Counted from the stretch's first letter, positions 1-6,177 are shown. The stretch is 8,596 nt of DNA from Methylomonas sp. (GCA_026988195.1 JALSLS010000397.1:1-8596); one strand, 5' to 3'. The notes: generated from the letters alone by a model not told the origin. Made by a program: numbers and translations.

Positions 1-401
1 TTTACAGAAACAAAAAACCTCTGCCTCACTCTATCACCCAATTTTTCAGTATAAGTTTTACTTAAATATAAATCTACTCCACAAACTTTTGGAATAACTG
101 AGCAACGCCCATGAAAATTATAATGTTCTCCTTCCACCTGATAAATTAAAGGTACATATCGATCATTTATAATTTCGCCTTCCACTACCAACTCGATACG
201 CTGATCAAACATCTCATAGTACAAACTACCCTCAACTAGCTTTAATTCGGCCAACAACACAAGCTCCTCACTTGTTGTTTTACCAAAAATTTTGCAACAA
301 CATTGCTCTAAATCATCCAACAATAATTTAGATAAAGTTTTTGCTGATACCTGCCCCCTTTGTTGCCGAGTTAAAGATTTTAAACCTTGCTCTTGTCTCA
401 T
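1..401 (-). CDS. Unrecognised protein, 3' end cut off by the window edge
   Basis: An open frame runs from ATG at 401 down to the left edge without a stop, giving 133 complete codons. The visible protein starts MRQEQGLKSLTRQQRGQ and continues through a Lys/Leu-rich helix-like stretch, a Cys-Cys-Cys triplet near residue 34, and a probable beta-rich part (around residues 65-110) containing VEGEIINDRYVPLIYQVEG. There is no signal peptide or membrane segment, so it is probably cytoplasmic. I do not recognise the family. The start has no strong Shine-Dalgarno sequence, only an AAGAAAAT stretch upstream, but an in-frame stop lies a short way upstream and no better start is seen. Codon use is AT-rich, like the neighbours. 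The frame is convincing by its length and composition; function is unknown. Confidence 0.6.
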   Translation of the reverse strand, partial: MRQEQGLKSLTRQQRGQVSAKTLSKLLLDDLEQCCCKIFGKTTSEELVLLAELKLVEGSLYYEMFDQRIELVVEGEIINDRYVPLIYQVEGEHYNFHGRCSVIPKVCGVDLYLSKTYTEKLGDRVRQRFFVSV

Positions 402-664
402 ATTAATATTTTCTTATTTAAGAATACTTAAATCATAGCTCAGCCAAACCTAGCACAAAAACTAAATTCGTTTTAGAATACAGGGCTAAATTAAACATTT
501 ACTCTGCCTCATAACCCTGACTAATCCAGATACAGGACATGCAAACTATTATTTTGCCACCTTACATCTGGCTCTAGATAACTGGCAATAAATTATAGCA
601 CCCATAAGCTGAGCGGGTTATTTGTTGCCGACCGCCTTACCATCACTCTTCAAATACAAAAATA

Positions 665-1084
665 ATGACTGACTTTCAAAATGAATGGGCAATACTCCAT
701 AGCGATATTGAAAAATACCAACGCTTCTCACTCATTATTAAACTTTTCAGTATTTTAACCTGCACCCTATCCATCGCCTTTTCCATCAACACCTTTGTTA
801 CTATTTTCATAATACTGGTTTTATGGTTGCAAGATGGTATATGGGTTACATTCCAACAACGCCTAGAATCCAGAGTTTTAGTCATTGAAGACAGTATAAA
901 AAACCTTAAAAATAACAACGCCTTCCAACTCTACAGCGAATGGCAGAGTAATCGCCCAGGCTCTATAAAATTGTTAACAGAATACACGCTTAATTCTCTT
1001 AAACCTACGGTTGCATACCCTTATATTGCACTTATTGTCTTGTTAATTATCATTTCACCACACACGGGCATTTACCCACCCTAA
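665..1084 (+). CDS. Small integral membrane protein of unknown function, 139 aa
   Basis: This is a small inner-membrane protein. Residues 1-20 are polar (MTDFQNEWAILHSDIEKYQR). Two closely spaced hydrophobic segments follow at about 22-41 and 43-61, then a polar, charged region at 62-115 with QDGIWVTFQQRLESR at its start, and a third hydrophobic segment at about 117-131 before a short Pro-rich tail. The layout resembles a conserved but uncharacterised gammaproteobacterial family with a WLQDGIW motif, which I recall only loosely. The start is the only sensible ATG; it follows an A-rich leader without a visible Shine-Dalgarno sequence. The gene stands alone, and its stop codon touches the first arm of the inverted repeat just downstream. 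The reverse-strand frame across 676-918 is a shadow. Function cannot be assigned. Confidence 0.72.
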   Translation: MTDFQNEWAILHSDIEKYQRFSLIIKLFSILTCTLSIAFSINTFVTIFIILVLWLQDGIWVTFQQRLESRVLVIEDSIKNLKNNNAFQLYSEWQSNRPGSIKLLTEYTLNSLKPTVAYPYIALIVLLIIISPHTGIYPP

Positions 1085-1179
1085 AGCCTCACTGCCATTA
1101 TTACAGCTGATGCGCTTCCTGTCGTCAGCACATCCCACAACAAATTGCTTAACTTAATAGCAGTGACTCTAAGGCTTAG
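1081..1179. repeat. Imperfect inverted-repeat element, possibly an insertion-sequence remnant or MITE
   Basis: TCACTGCCATTA at 1089-1100 faces TAATAGCAGTGA at 1155-1166, matching as an inverted repeat at 11 of 12 positions. Outside these arms CTAAAGCC (1081-1088) faces GGCTTAG (1173-1179), with six extra bases on the right side. The interior of about 54 bp has no coding potential, though GCTGA...TCAGC (1106-1126) could form a small inner hairpin. The right arm, read on the minus strand as GTCACTGCTATTAAGTTAA (1149-1167), recurs at 7449-7467 with one mismatch, which argues for a dispersed repeat. The element could also fold as a terminator for the preceding gene. The class is unknown. Confidence 0.55.
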
Positions 1180-1225
1180 GGCGCGAGGACTTTATTAAAT
1201 CCTTATTCCTAGCTCATATATTTCT

Positions 1226-1519
1226 CTATTTGCTTTCTAAAGCAACATTACACTTAGCCAATTCAATCAGCTCTACTAAAGAGCATTCTGTGACAGGTAG
1301 GAAGTAATCTTTAGATGGATATATTCTTGCAACAATACCTTCATCACAACGTCCAAAACACGCTTGTTCCCTGACAGAAACATCTAATTTCTGCTCAATC
1401 ACTAACTGCTTCAGTTTCTCAACTATAGCCAAACTTAACTCACCACCACATGATTTATTTTTCAACCCCATGTGAACATGAGTACAAACAAGAATAGAAA
1501 CTCTAGAAAATTTTTTCAT
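1226..1519 (-). CDS. Thioredoxin-like [2Fe-2S] ferredoxin, 97 aa
   Basis: This is a small cytoplasmic electron carrier of the thioredoxin-fold [2Fe-2S] ferredoxin family (Clostridium pasteurianum/Aquifex Fd4 type). The four cluster cysteines are visible as Cys12, Cys24, Cys54 and Cys58, spaced C-X11-C-X29-C-X3-C, as expected for the family. The last pair lies in ACFGRCDEG, and a CGG follows the first pair. The beta-alpha-beta start (VSILVCTHVH) and the length of about 100 residues also fit. The start ATG at 1519 has only a weak purine stretch upstream. It lies 43 bp downstream of the lipoprotein gene on the same strand, so the two may share a transcript. The redox partner is not evident. The family call is strong; the physiological role is unknown. 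Confidence 0.87.
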   Translation of the reverse strand: MKKFSRVSILVCTHVHMGLKNKSCGGELSLAIVEKLKQLVIEQKLDVSVREQACFGRCDEGIVARIYPSKDYFLPVTECSLVELIELAKCNVALESK

Positions 1520-1562
1520 TGCTTTAAAAAGGAAACTTCCAATAAGAACACATCACCTTTTG

Positions 1563-2033
1563 CTACTGTGTAAGTTTAATAGCAATTCCAACACCACCCA
1601 CCGTTCTCTGCTTTTCAACTTCTTCCTCTTCATTCTCAATCAACTTTCCTTCAACTTGAATACTTCGTTTCTTTTGCCTATTTTTTTTAGCAAAAAGATC
1701 AGGCAAATAATTTTGTGGCTGATAGCCTGTAGTTTTATCTAAATTTAATTCTTGGGTAAATTTAGTTGGAATTGACAAGTCCAAGGCTGGTTCAACTGGA
1801 ACTGAATTTAATAACTCTGGCATTTTCTCAGGTAATATCCTAGCTGGCTTTGGCTTATTTTTTTTCACTCGCTGATAATCAATAGCGGGCTTTTTAACCT
1901 CTTCTTTAATTTTTAGCTGAATTTTATTTTCTTTTTGAGCTCTTTCATTTACTTGTTTATCAGATCTTTCAGTGTCACAGCCACTGACAACAATGGTTAT
2001 TAGTATAAATACAGTTACGATAAAATTGTTCAT
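1563..2033 (-). CDS. Small predicted lipoprotein, 156 aa, unknown function
   Basis: The protein begins MNNFIVTVFILITIVVSGCD, a hydrophobic signal segment ending in a lipobox (V16-S17-G18-C19), so Cys19 should be lipidated after signal peptidase II cleavage. Asp20 at +2 is the classical inner-membrane retention signal in enterobacteria, so it may stay on the periplasmic face of the inner membrane; this rule varies between lineages. The mature part is highly charged, with a Lys/Pro-rich stretch at about 47-70, an acidic-basic patch near 125-145, and a C-terminus VGGVGIAIKLTQ. No known domain is recognised. The ATG at 2033 was chosen because GGAGGAG sits just upstream; an in-frame TTG at 2045 overlaps that ribosome binding site and is unlikely to be used. 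It precedes the ferredoxin gene and is divergent from the lipoxygenase gene. Confidence 0.78.
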   Translation of the reverse strand: MNNFIVTVFILITIVVSGCDTERSDKQVNERAQKENKIQLKIKEEVKKPAIDYQRVKKNKPKPARILPEKMPELLNSVPVEPALDLSIPTKFTQELNLDKTTGYQPQNYLPDLFAKKNRQKKRSIQVEGKLIENEEEEVEKQRTVGGVGIAIKLTQ

Positions 2034-2045
2034 TATCTCCTCCAA

Positions 2046-2075
2046 ATATACTTCGCGTGGCCGCGCGAAGTATAT
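2046..2075. promoter_or_regulatory. Perfect 12-bp inverted repeat next to the lipoprotein ribosome binding site
   Basis: ATATACTTCGCG (2046-2057) is exactly complementary to CGCGAAGTATAT (2064-2075) around the six-base centre TGGCCG. In the minus-strand transcript this hairpin would end only a few bases before the GGAGGAG Shine-Dalgarno sequence (about 2037-2043) of the lipoprotein gene. It could influence translation or mRNA stability, or serve as a DNA-binding site. Its GC-rich core stands out in AT-rich surroundings. No second copy was noticed in the window. Confidence 0.6.
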
Positions 2076-2159
2076 ACAACGCTTAAATTAATTTTAGTCG
2101 TTAATTCAGAATAAAGAAATATTTTTTATGAACACTCCTTAAATTGTAGGACTATTATT

Positions 2160-2190
2160 TTGACCCATATGGGTCATGTGTTTTTATGCT
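2160..2190 (+). promoter_or_regulatory. Candidate promoter of the lipoxygenase gene
   Basis: TTGACC at 2160-2165 matches five of six bases of the -35 consensus. Candidate -10 elements are TATGCT at 2185-2190 (19-bp spacing) or TTTTAT at 2182-2187 (16-bp spacing); both are imperfect. This would give a leader of roughly 100 bases before the ATG at 2300, holding small hairpins such as CACCC/GGGTG (2232-2247). The -35 box is embedded in the 16-bp palindrome, suggesting direct control by a repressor or activator. Placement is by eye. Confidence 0.4.
2161..2176. promoter_or_regulatory. Perfect 16-bp palindrome, probable operator
   Basis: TGACCCATATGGGTCA reads identically on both strands. It lies between the divergent lipoprotein and lipoxygenase genes and overlaps the -35-like TTGACC of the lipoxygenase promoter. 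A dimeric helix-turn-helix regulator binding here would block or steer RNA polymerase. I cannot match it to a named regulator, and no regulator gene is adjacent in this window. Confidence 0.6.
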
Positions 2191-2299
2191 AATGCTGTAG
2201 GCTATATCCATAAAATCAAACCTTATAAACCCACCCGAAAAAGGGTGAGCACTTTAAATTTATCACCCCCACTACTGAAAGTAGCCCAAAGGAAATTTC

Positions 2300-4003
2300 A
2301 TGCCTAAAATTCAATTACCACAAAATGATAATTCTGTAGAATCCAGAAAAAACAACTTACAAAAAAATCAGCAGAAATATCATTATAAATATGATTATAA
2401 ATCATTAAACGGCATTGCCATGGCTGATGGTGTTCCTTGTAGAGAACTACCAAGTTTCAGTTGGATAAAAATGGCCATTATAACCGCGCTCCGCCTATTA
2501 CGAAATGTAGGCATCTATAATTTTTTGCAAAGATTTACCTTTCGCATATCCAAAAAACAAGACTTAAACCGCCTTTCAAAACAGCCTAAAAAAATGAGTG
2601 ATTATATTCGCTACTTTCAAAGTCTTGATATTCCAAAAATCACCTTTAGCTATCAAGATGATAGTGTTTTTGCTCGGATGCGTGTTGCAGGACAGAACCC
2701 AGTAATGATTTCATTAGTTAAAAAGGTCGACCCTGACTTCCCTGTTAGCGATACATTATTTCAATCAGTCGAGGGGTTTTCAAAAGATACATTAGCTACT
2801 GCAATTAGTGATAAACGCTTATTTATAGTGGATTATAAAGAACTGGAGCTGATTAAAGATGGTAATAATGGCCACGGAGTACAACAGTATAACTATACCC
2901 CTAAAGCATTGTTCGCCATTCCCAAATATCAATCTAGCATTAACTCATCTTTATTACCTATTGCCATTCAATGCGGACAAGTAGCAAGCGACCAAACCCC
3001 CATATACACCCCAAATGATGGTACTGCTTGGAATATGGCAAAAACCATAGTCCAAATTGCTGACTTTAATTACCATGAGCTAGTTTCTCATTTAGCTGCC
3101 ACTCATTTATTAATTGAACCTTTTATAGTCACAACACACAGGCAACTTGCCGATAACCACCCTCTCAAAGTTTTATTATTACCGCATTTTGAAGGTACAA
3201 TTTTCATAAACTGGGCTGCACAACTTGCTTTAGTCAATACTGGTGGCAAAGTAGACACGCTATTTTCTGGCACCATAGAAAGTAGTCGCGCCCTAGTTGC
3301 CCAAAGACTAACACTGTCTTTTAATGATGAAATGTTCCCTAACACGATAAAACGGCGTGGAGTTGACGATCCCAAGCTTCTTTACCCCTATAGAGATGAC
3401 GCTCAACAAATATGGCAGGCTATTTCTGAATGGGTCTCATCTTACTTGGATTTGTACTATAAAAATGATCAAGATATTGTGAATGATTCTGAACTTGCTT
3501 TATGGGCTGATGAATTACGTGTAGCAGGCCACGTGATTGGTTTTGGTGACACAGATGAGGGCACAGTGACAACGCTAGCCTACCTGAAAGAAGCCGTTAC
3601 CATGATAATTTTCACCTCCAGCGCTCAACATGCAGCGGTTAATTTTACCCAACACGACTTTGCAGGGTACCCGCCTAATATGCCTGCAGCAGGATACACA
3701 GCCGCACCAAGCAAGAAAGACCAATCGACTCAAGCATGGCTTGATCTACTCACTCCTGTCAACATGTCAGCTAAACAAGTTGAATTGGTTTTTTTATTAA
3801 GTGGAGTTTACTATACAAAACTAGGCCAATATAAAGCCAATTATTTTGATAGTGCAATCACACCTTTACTAAAGCAGTTTTCAACAAACCTTGAGACCAT
3901 AGAAAAAAATATTAATCTACGAAATCAGCAAACAGATTTTGCCGCTATGATGCCTTATAGCTATTTATTACCGTCCCATATTCCACAGAGCATTAACATT
4001 TAA
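2300..4003 (+). CDS. Bacterial lipoxygenase, iron-dependent fatty-acid dioxygenase, 567 aa
   Basis: Lipoxygenases insert O2 into polyunsaturated fatty acids with a cis,cis-pentadiene unit to give hydroperoxides. The non-haem iron ligands line up with the plant and animal enzymes: His259 and His264 in HELVSHLAATH, His444 and Asn448 in QHAAVNF, and the C-terminal carboxylate of Ile567 (ending QSINI). Other family marks are LPIAIQ (219-224), EPFIVTTHRQL (273-283), HPLKVLLLPHF (287-297) and NDSELALWADE (395-405). Ala307 falls at the 'Coffa' position that tends to give S-products. There is no N-terminal PLAT domain and no Sec signal; the first 35 residues are polar and rich in Lys and Gln, so it is probably intracellular, unlike secreted Pseudomonas LoxA. 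An amphipathic stretch near 55-80 could contact lipid. AAAGGA six bases upstream supports the ATG at 2300. Product position and natural substrate are unknown. Confidence 0.95.
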   Translation: MPKIQLPQNDNSVESRKNNLQKNQQKYHYKYDYKSLNGIAMADGVPCRELPSFSWIKMAIITALRLLRNVGIYNFLQRFTFRISKKQDLNRLSKQPKKMSDYIRYFQSLDIPKITFSYQDDSVFARMRVAGQNPVMISLVKKVDPDFPVSDTLFQSVEGFSKDTLATAISDKRLFIVDYKELELIKDGNNGHGVQQYNYTPKALFAIPKYQSSINSSLLPIAIQCGQVASDQTPIYTPNDGTAWNMAKTIVQIADFNYHELVSHLAATHLLIEPFIVTTHRQLADNHPLKVLLLPHFEGTIFINWAAQLALVNTGGKVDTLFSGTIESSRALVAQRLTLSFNDEMFPNTIKRRGVDDPKLLYPYRDDAQQIWQAISEWVSSYLDLYYKNDQDIVNDSELALWADELRVAGHVIGFGDTDEGTVTTLAYLKEAVTMIIFTSSAQHAAVNFTQHDFAGYPPNMPAAGYTAAPSKKDQSTQAWLDLLTPVNMSAKQVELVFLLSGVYYTKLGQYKANYFDSAITPLLKQFSTNLETIEKNINLRNQQTDFAAMMPYSYLLPSHIPQSINI

Positions 4004-4015
4004 TGTTTTTATAAA

Positions 4016-4084
4016 GGAGCTATTTTCTTTTATTCAGCCCTTTTTCCATAATAACTACTTATCAGAAACAAAAAAATAGCCCAT
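4016..4084. repeat. Imperfect inverted repeat downstream of the lipoxygenase gene
   Basis: AGGAGCTATTTTCTTTTATTC near 4016 is largely complementary to a segment near 4066-4084 that contains AAAAAAATAGCCC, with a spacer of about 30 bases. The uninterrupted core is GCTATTTT/AAAATAGC. It lies between the lipoxygenase stop and the integrase relic. It may serve as a weak terminator or be a border trace of an integrated element. Evidence is modest, since A/T runs inflate such matches. Confidence 0.25.
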
Positions 4085-4093
4085 TAAATTAGA

Positions 4094-4242
4094 CTAAAAC
4101 CGGATCATATTTTCTTTCTGTTTGCCTTTTGGCGTCACCTCAAGATAGAGCTCTCCACCATCGACCAACATATATGACCTCTCGGTTTTGCTCCCTTTTG
4201 AATTAATACCTGTTTGGTATTAGCATTTGCAGTTAAAGGCAT
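4094..4242 (-). pseudogene. Frameshifted relic of a tyrosine integrase N-terminus (DUF4102 arm-binding domain)
   Basis: Read on the minus strand, ATG at 4242 follows a GGGGGAT Shine-Dalgarno-like stretch and starts MPLTANANTKQVLIQKGAKP, matching the usual MPLTD..I..AKP opening of P4-type integrases. After a frame change near 4180 the next frame reads ERSYMLVDGGELYLEVTPKG, the hallmark DGGGLYLxVxPxG stretch of the arm-type DNA-binding domain. It ends at TAG (4094-4096) after about 50 residues of an enzyme normally near 400. The central and catalytic domains are absent. The relic starts about 175 bp beyond the 3' end of the tRNA-Val gene and has the same orientation, the usual layout for an island integrase at its tRNA attachment site. 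It is non-functional. Confidence 0.75.
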
Positions 4243-4366
4243 AGATCCCCCGTTATGAGTGGCTTGAAAATCATTTGGGGGCATGTGACTTTAGAGTATT
4301 AGAAAGTACTCCCAATTCCATTAATTGCTATAGGTTTTCTTCGGTCTCTACGTAACATGCAGGCAT

Positions 4367-4393
4367 AAAAAAACCAGCAATTACGCTGGCTTC
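4367..4393 (-). terminator. Intrinsic terminator of the tRNA-Val gene
   Basis: On the minus strand CCAGC (4389-4385) pairs with GCTGG (4378-4374) across the loop GTAATT and is followed at once by seven T residues (4373-4367). The stem can be extended by a G-T and two A-T pairs. It begins about 25 bases after the tRNA 3' end and is well suited to end that transcript. Confidence 0.85.
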
Positions 4394-4415
4394 AGGGCTG
4401 TCTAGTTTTAGAAAG

Positions 4416-4491
4416 TGGTGGGTGTTGAGGGGATCGAACCCCCGACCCTCGCCTTGTAAGGGCGATGCTCTCCCAGCTGAGCTAAACACCC
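4416..4491 (-). tRNA. tRNA-Val, anticodon UAC
   Basis: The minus strand folds as a 76-base tRNA. The acceptor stem GGGTGTT (4491-4485) pairs with AACACCC (4426-4420), followed by discriminator A and an encoded CCA (4418-4416). A D-arm with AGCTCAGCTGGGAGAGC is present. The anticodon stem TCGCC/GGCGA holds the loop CTTACAA, giving TAC at 4458-4456. The T-arm contains GGTTCGATCC. This is a standard bacterial tRNA-Val and decodes GUA and probably other GUN codons. Its 3' end is a common integration target, in keeping with the integrase relic just downstream. Confidence 0.97.
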
Positions 4492-4511
4492 ATCTCTCTA
4501 AAAGAATGCGC

Positions 4512-4540
4512 ATTATACATACTTTTTAACTGCTGGGTAA
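4512..4540 (-). promoter_or_regulatory. Promoter of the tRNA-Val gene
   Basis: On the minus strand a perfect TATAAT (4517-4512) lies 17 bp after TTACCC (4540-4535), a partial -35 match. The bases after the -10 are GCGCATTC, a GC-rich discriminator typical of stable-RNA promoters under stringent control. Transcription would begin close to 4505, a few bases upstream of the mature tRNA 5' end. The tRNA gene thus looks independently expressed, although it lies downstream of the SPOR gene on the same strand. Confidence 0.7.
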
Positions 4541-4554
4541 GAAAAAAAACTAAA

Positions 4555-6177
4555 TTAAACCTTTGTTACCCATACAGAGCTTAGGTTAAGTATTTTTTTA
4601 ACCTTAACAGCATAAGCGGCAGCTTCATATTTACTTTTGAATCCTTTTACCCTTAAACGGAACCACTTTTCACCATTTACTTTAACTTGCTCAACCTTCG
4701 CAGGTATCCCTTTCTTCTTAAACTCATCCGCTTTTCGCTTTGCATACCACTCTTGCTTAAAGGAGACCAAGTTAACAGCCCATTCAACTTTTGCAGCCGC
4801 CTTCCTTGCTTGTAGGGCTCTTTTTCTTGCTGCTGCAGTAAGCACAACTTTATGTTCTAATGTTTCAACCGCTGCCAATAACTTCTCAATGGCTTTCTGG
4901 GCGTGGTTATTTTGCACAACTAAATCATCAACCACTTTTTGCAAAGAGTTAGACTTAGGCTGCTGCATTTCCTTTAGTAGTCCTAATAGCTGCTCATCAA
5001 TACCTTCATCCTTAATCTTTAACTCATTAATCTTAAAGTTCAATTCTCGAATATCAGCAGTTGAATCTTTAGTCGTTATTATTTCAATTTCTTCTTCCAG
5101 TGTTGAAACCAACTCAGCTAAGCTTTCAACATCTGTTTTAGCAGCATAGCCAATAAAACCAAAACCACTACCTAGTAATAAAGCCAAAATAGCGATACCT
5201 AGCGTTATATAAACCACAACAGGAACATTACTTTCAGCTTCTTTTACAATCTTTCTTAATTTCCGCTGGTCTTTTTGTAAGCCATCTATTTCTTCTTCTG
5301 CTGAGATATTTTTCTCACCTGTTGCCGCTGCCAATTCAGCAATAGAACCTTTTAAAGTCTCATTTTCAGTAGCCACCTGGTTTAACTGCTTGCTAAGCTC
5401 GTTAACGGCTTTAATAGCTTCAGCTAAATCATCAGTAACTTTGGTTATCTCAATCTTTTGAGCGTTCAACTCATTTTTAAACTCAAGCGATGCTTCTTTA
5501 TCTATTGTACTTGGCACTGTATCCAACTCTATTACAGGCTCATCAATTTCTATCCCCTCAGGCTCCTCAGCTTCACTTGATTCAACCACATCCCCGCCAT
5601 CTGCAGAAATATCAAAATCAGCCATTAAGAAATCATCCTCGCCCTCCTCTACCTCAAGGCCACCACCATCAGTATCGGCGGTAGAATCAATCAAGTCATC
5701 TATATCAAATTCTTCTTCACTTTCTTTGGCCTTTTCGTCTTCAGAACTGTTAGCCGCCTGAGTTTCATCACTTCCCTCAACCTCAACCTCTTCACTCATC
5801 TCTTCAGCAGCAGAACTAAGCAAACTATCTACGTCAAATTCATCTTCATCAGCAAATTCATCAATCTCCTCTTTATCAACTGAAACAGAATCAATTAAAT
5901 CATCCTCGTCAAATTCACCTGAAGTGCTCTGCTGTTGTTTTTCTGCCATGTTATCTGTGCTGCCCTTCTCTATATTTGAATATATTTCTTCATCATTACC
6001 GGTTTCTTCAGTTGGGTCAAAAGAATCATCCATTAATAGTCGATCAATAACATCTTCGTCATCAACTATTTCACCACCATCCTCTATAGAGGCCCCTGCA
6101 TCATTAAGCATGGCATCCAAATCATCTGAAAAATCATCAGTTGACTCACTCTTTATTTTATCTTTTGAATCTGCCAT
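4555..6177 (-). CDS. SPOR-domain bitopic membrane protein with acidic N-terminal half, 540 aa
   Basis: SPOR domains bind peptidoglycan stripped of stem peptides, usually at the division septum or other sites of wall remodelling. Here the SPOR domain is at about 464-540 (VEWAVNLVSFKQEWYAKRKA... to VWVTKV). One membrane segment lies at about 318-345; the Lys/Arg-rich QRKLRK before it predicts a cytoplasmic N-terminus and a periplasmic C-terminus. Residues 1-230 are extremely acidic and low in complexity, with recurring FDxDxLI/L motifs at about 89, 114 and 157 and a related DDLDAMLNDAG at 18-28. Residues 230-315 and 350-450 look like coiled coil, and 448-463 is Ala/Lys/Arg-rich. The start is ATG at 6177, preceded by GAGGGA; an in-frame TTG at 6204 would overlap the region of that site. 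It is not a close match to FtsN, DamX or DedD in layout, so its specific role is unknown. It is divergent from gcvR. Confidence 0.88.
   Translation of the reverse strand: MADSKDKIKSESTDDFSDDLDAMLNDAGASIEDGGEIVDDEDVIDRLLMDDSFDPTEETGNDEEIYSNIEKGSTDNMAEKQQQSTSGEFDEDDLIDSVSVDKEEIDEFADEDEFDVDSLLSSAAEEMSEEVEVEGSDETQAANSSEDEKAKESEEEFDIDDLIDSTADTDGGGLEVEEGEDDFLMADFDISADGGDVVESSEAEEPEGIEIDEPVIELDTVPSTIDKEASLEFKNELNAQKIEITKVTDDLAEAIKAVNELSKQLNQVATENETLKGSIAELAAATGEKNISAEEEIDGLQKDQRKLRKIVKEAESNVPVVVYITLGIAILALLLGSGFGFIGYAAKTDVESLAELVSTLEEEIEIITTKDSTADIRELNFKINELKIKDEGIDEQLLGLLKEMQQPKSNSLQKVVDDLVVQNNHAQKAIEKLLAAVETLEHKVVLTAAARKRALQARKAAAKVEWAVNLVSFKQEWYAKRKADEFKKKGIPAKVEQVKVNGEKWFRLRVKGFKSKYEAAAYAVKVKKILNLSSVWVTKV

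Noticed and set aside
676..918. Minus-strand frame opposite the small membrane protein
   Set aside because: Shadow of a protein with clear membrane segments; no ribosome binding site.
1560..1742. Plus-strand hydrophobic frame opposite the lipoprotein gene
   Set aside because: Phe/Leu/Asn richness is the mirror of Lys/Glu codons on the other strand, which has a convincing lipobox and ribosome binding site.
2034..2045. Upstream TTG start for the lipoprotein
   Set aside because: It overlaps the GGAGGAG ribosome binding site of the ATG at 2033, which gives a proper signal peptide.
2127..2141. Tiny frame ATGAACACTCCTTAA as a leader peptide
   Set aside because: It lies upstream of the proposed lipoxygenase promoter, codes only four residues and has no ribosome binding site.
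3103..3375. Minus-strand frame of 90 codons inside the lipoxygenase gene
   Set aside because: Antisense to well-conserved lipoxygenase motifs; no family resemblance.
4328..4513. A 61-codon minus-strand open frame across the tRNA region
   Set aside because: It reads through tRNA-Val, its terminator and its promoter; the RNA gene explains the sequence.
4637..5149. Plus-strand open frame of 170 codons within the SPOR gene
   Set aside because: Shadow of the opposite-strand coiled-coil and SPOR coding sequence; Ser/Phe/Cys-rich composition is the mirror of acidic and Lys codons.
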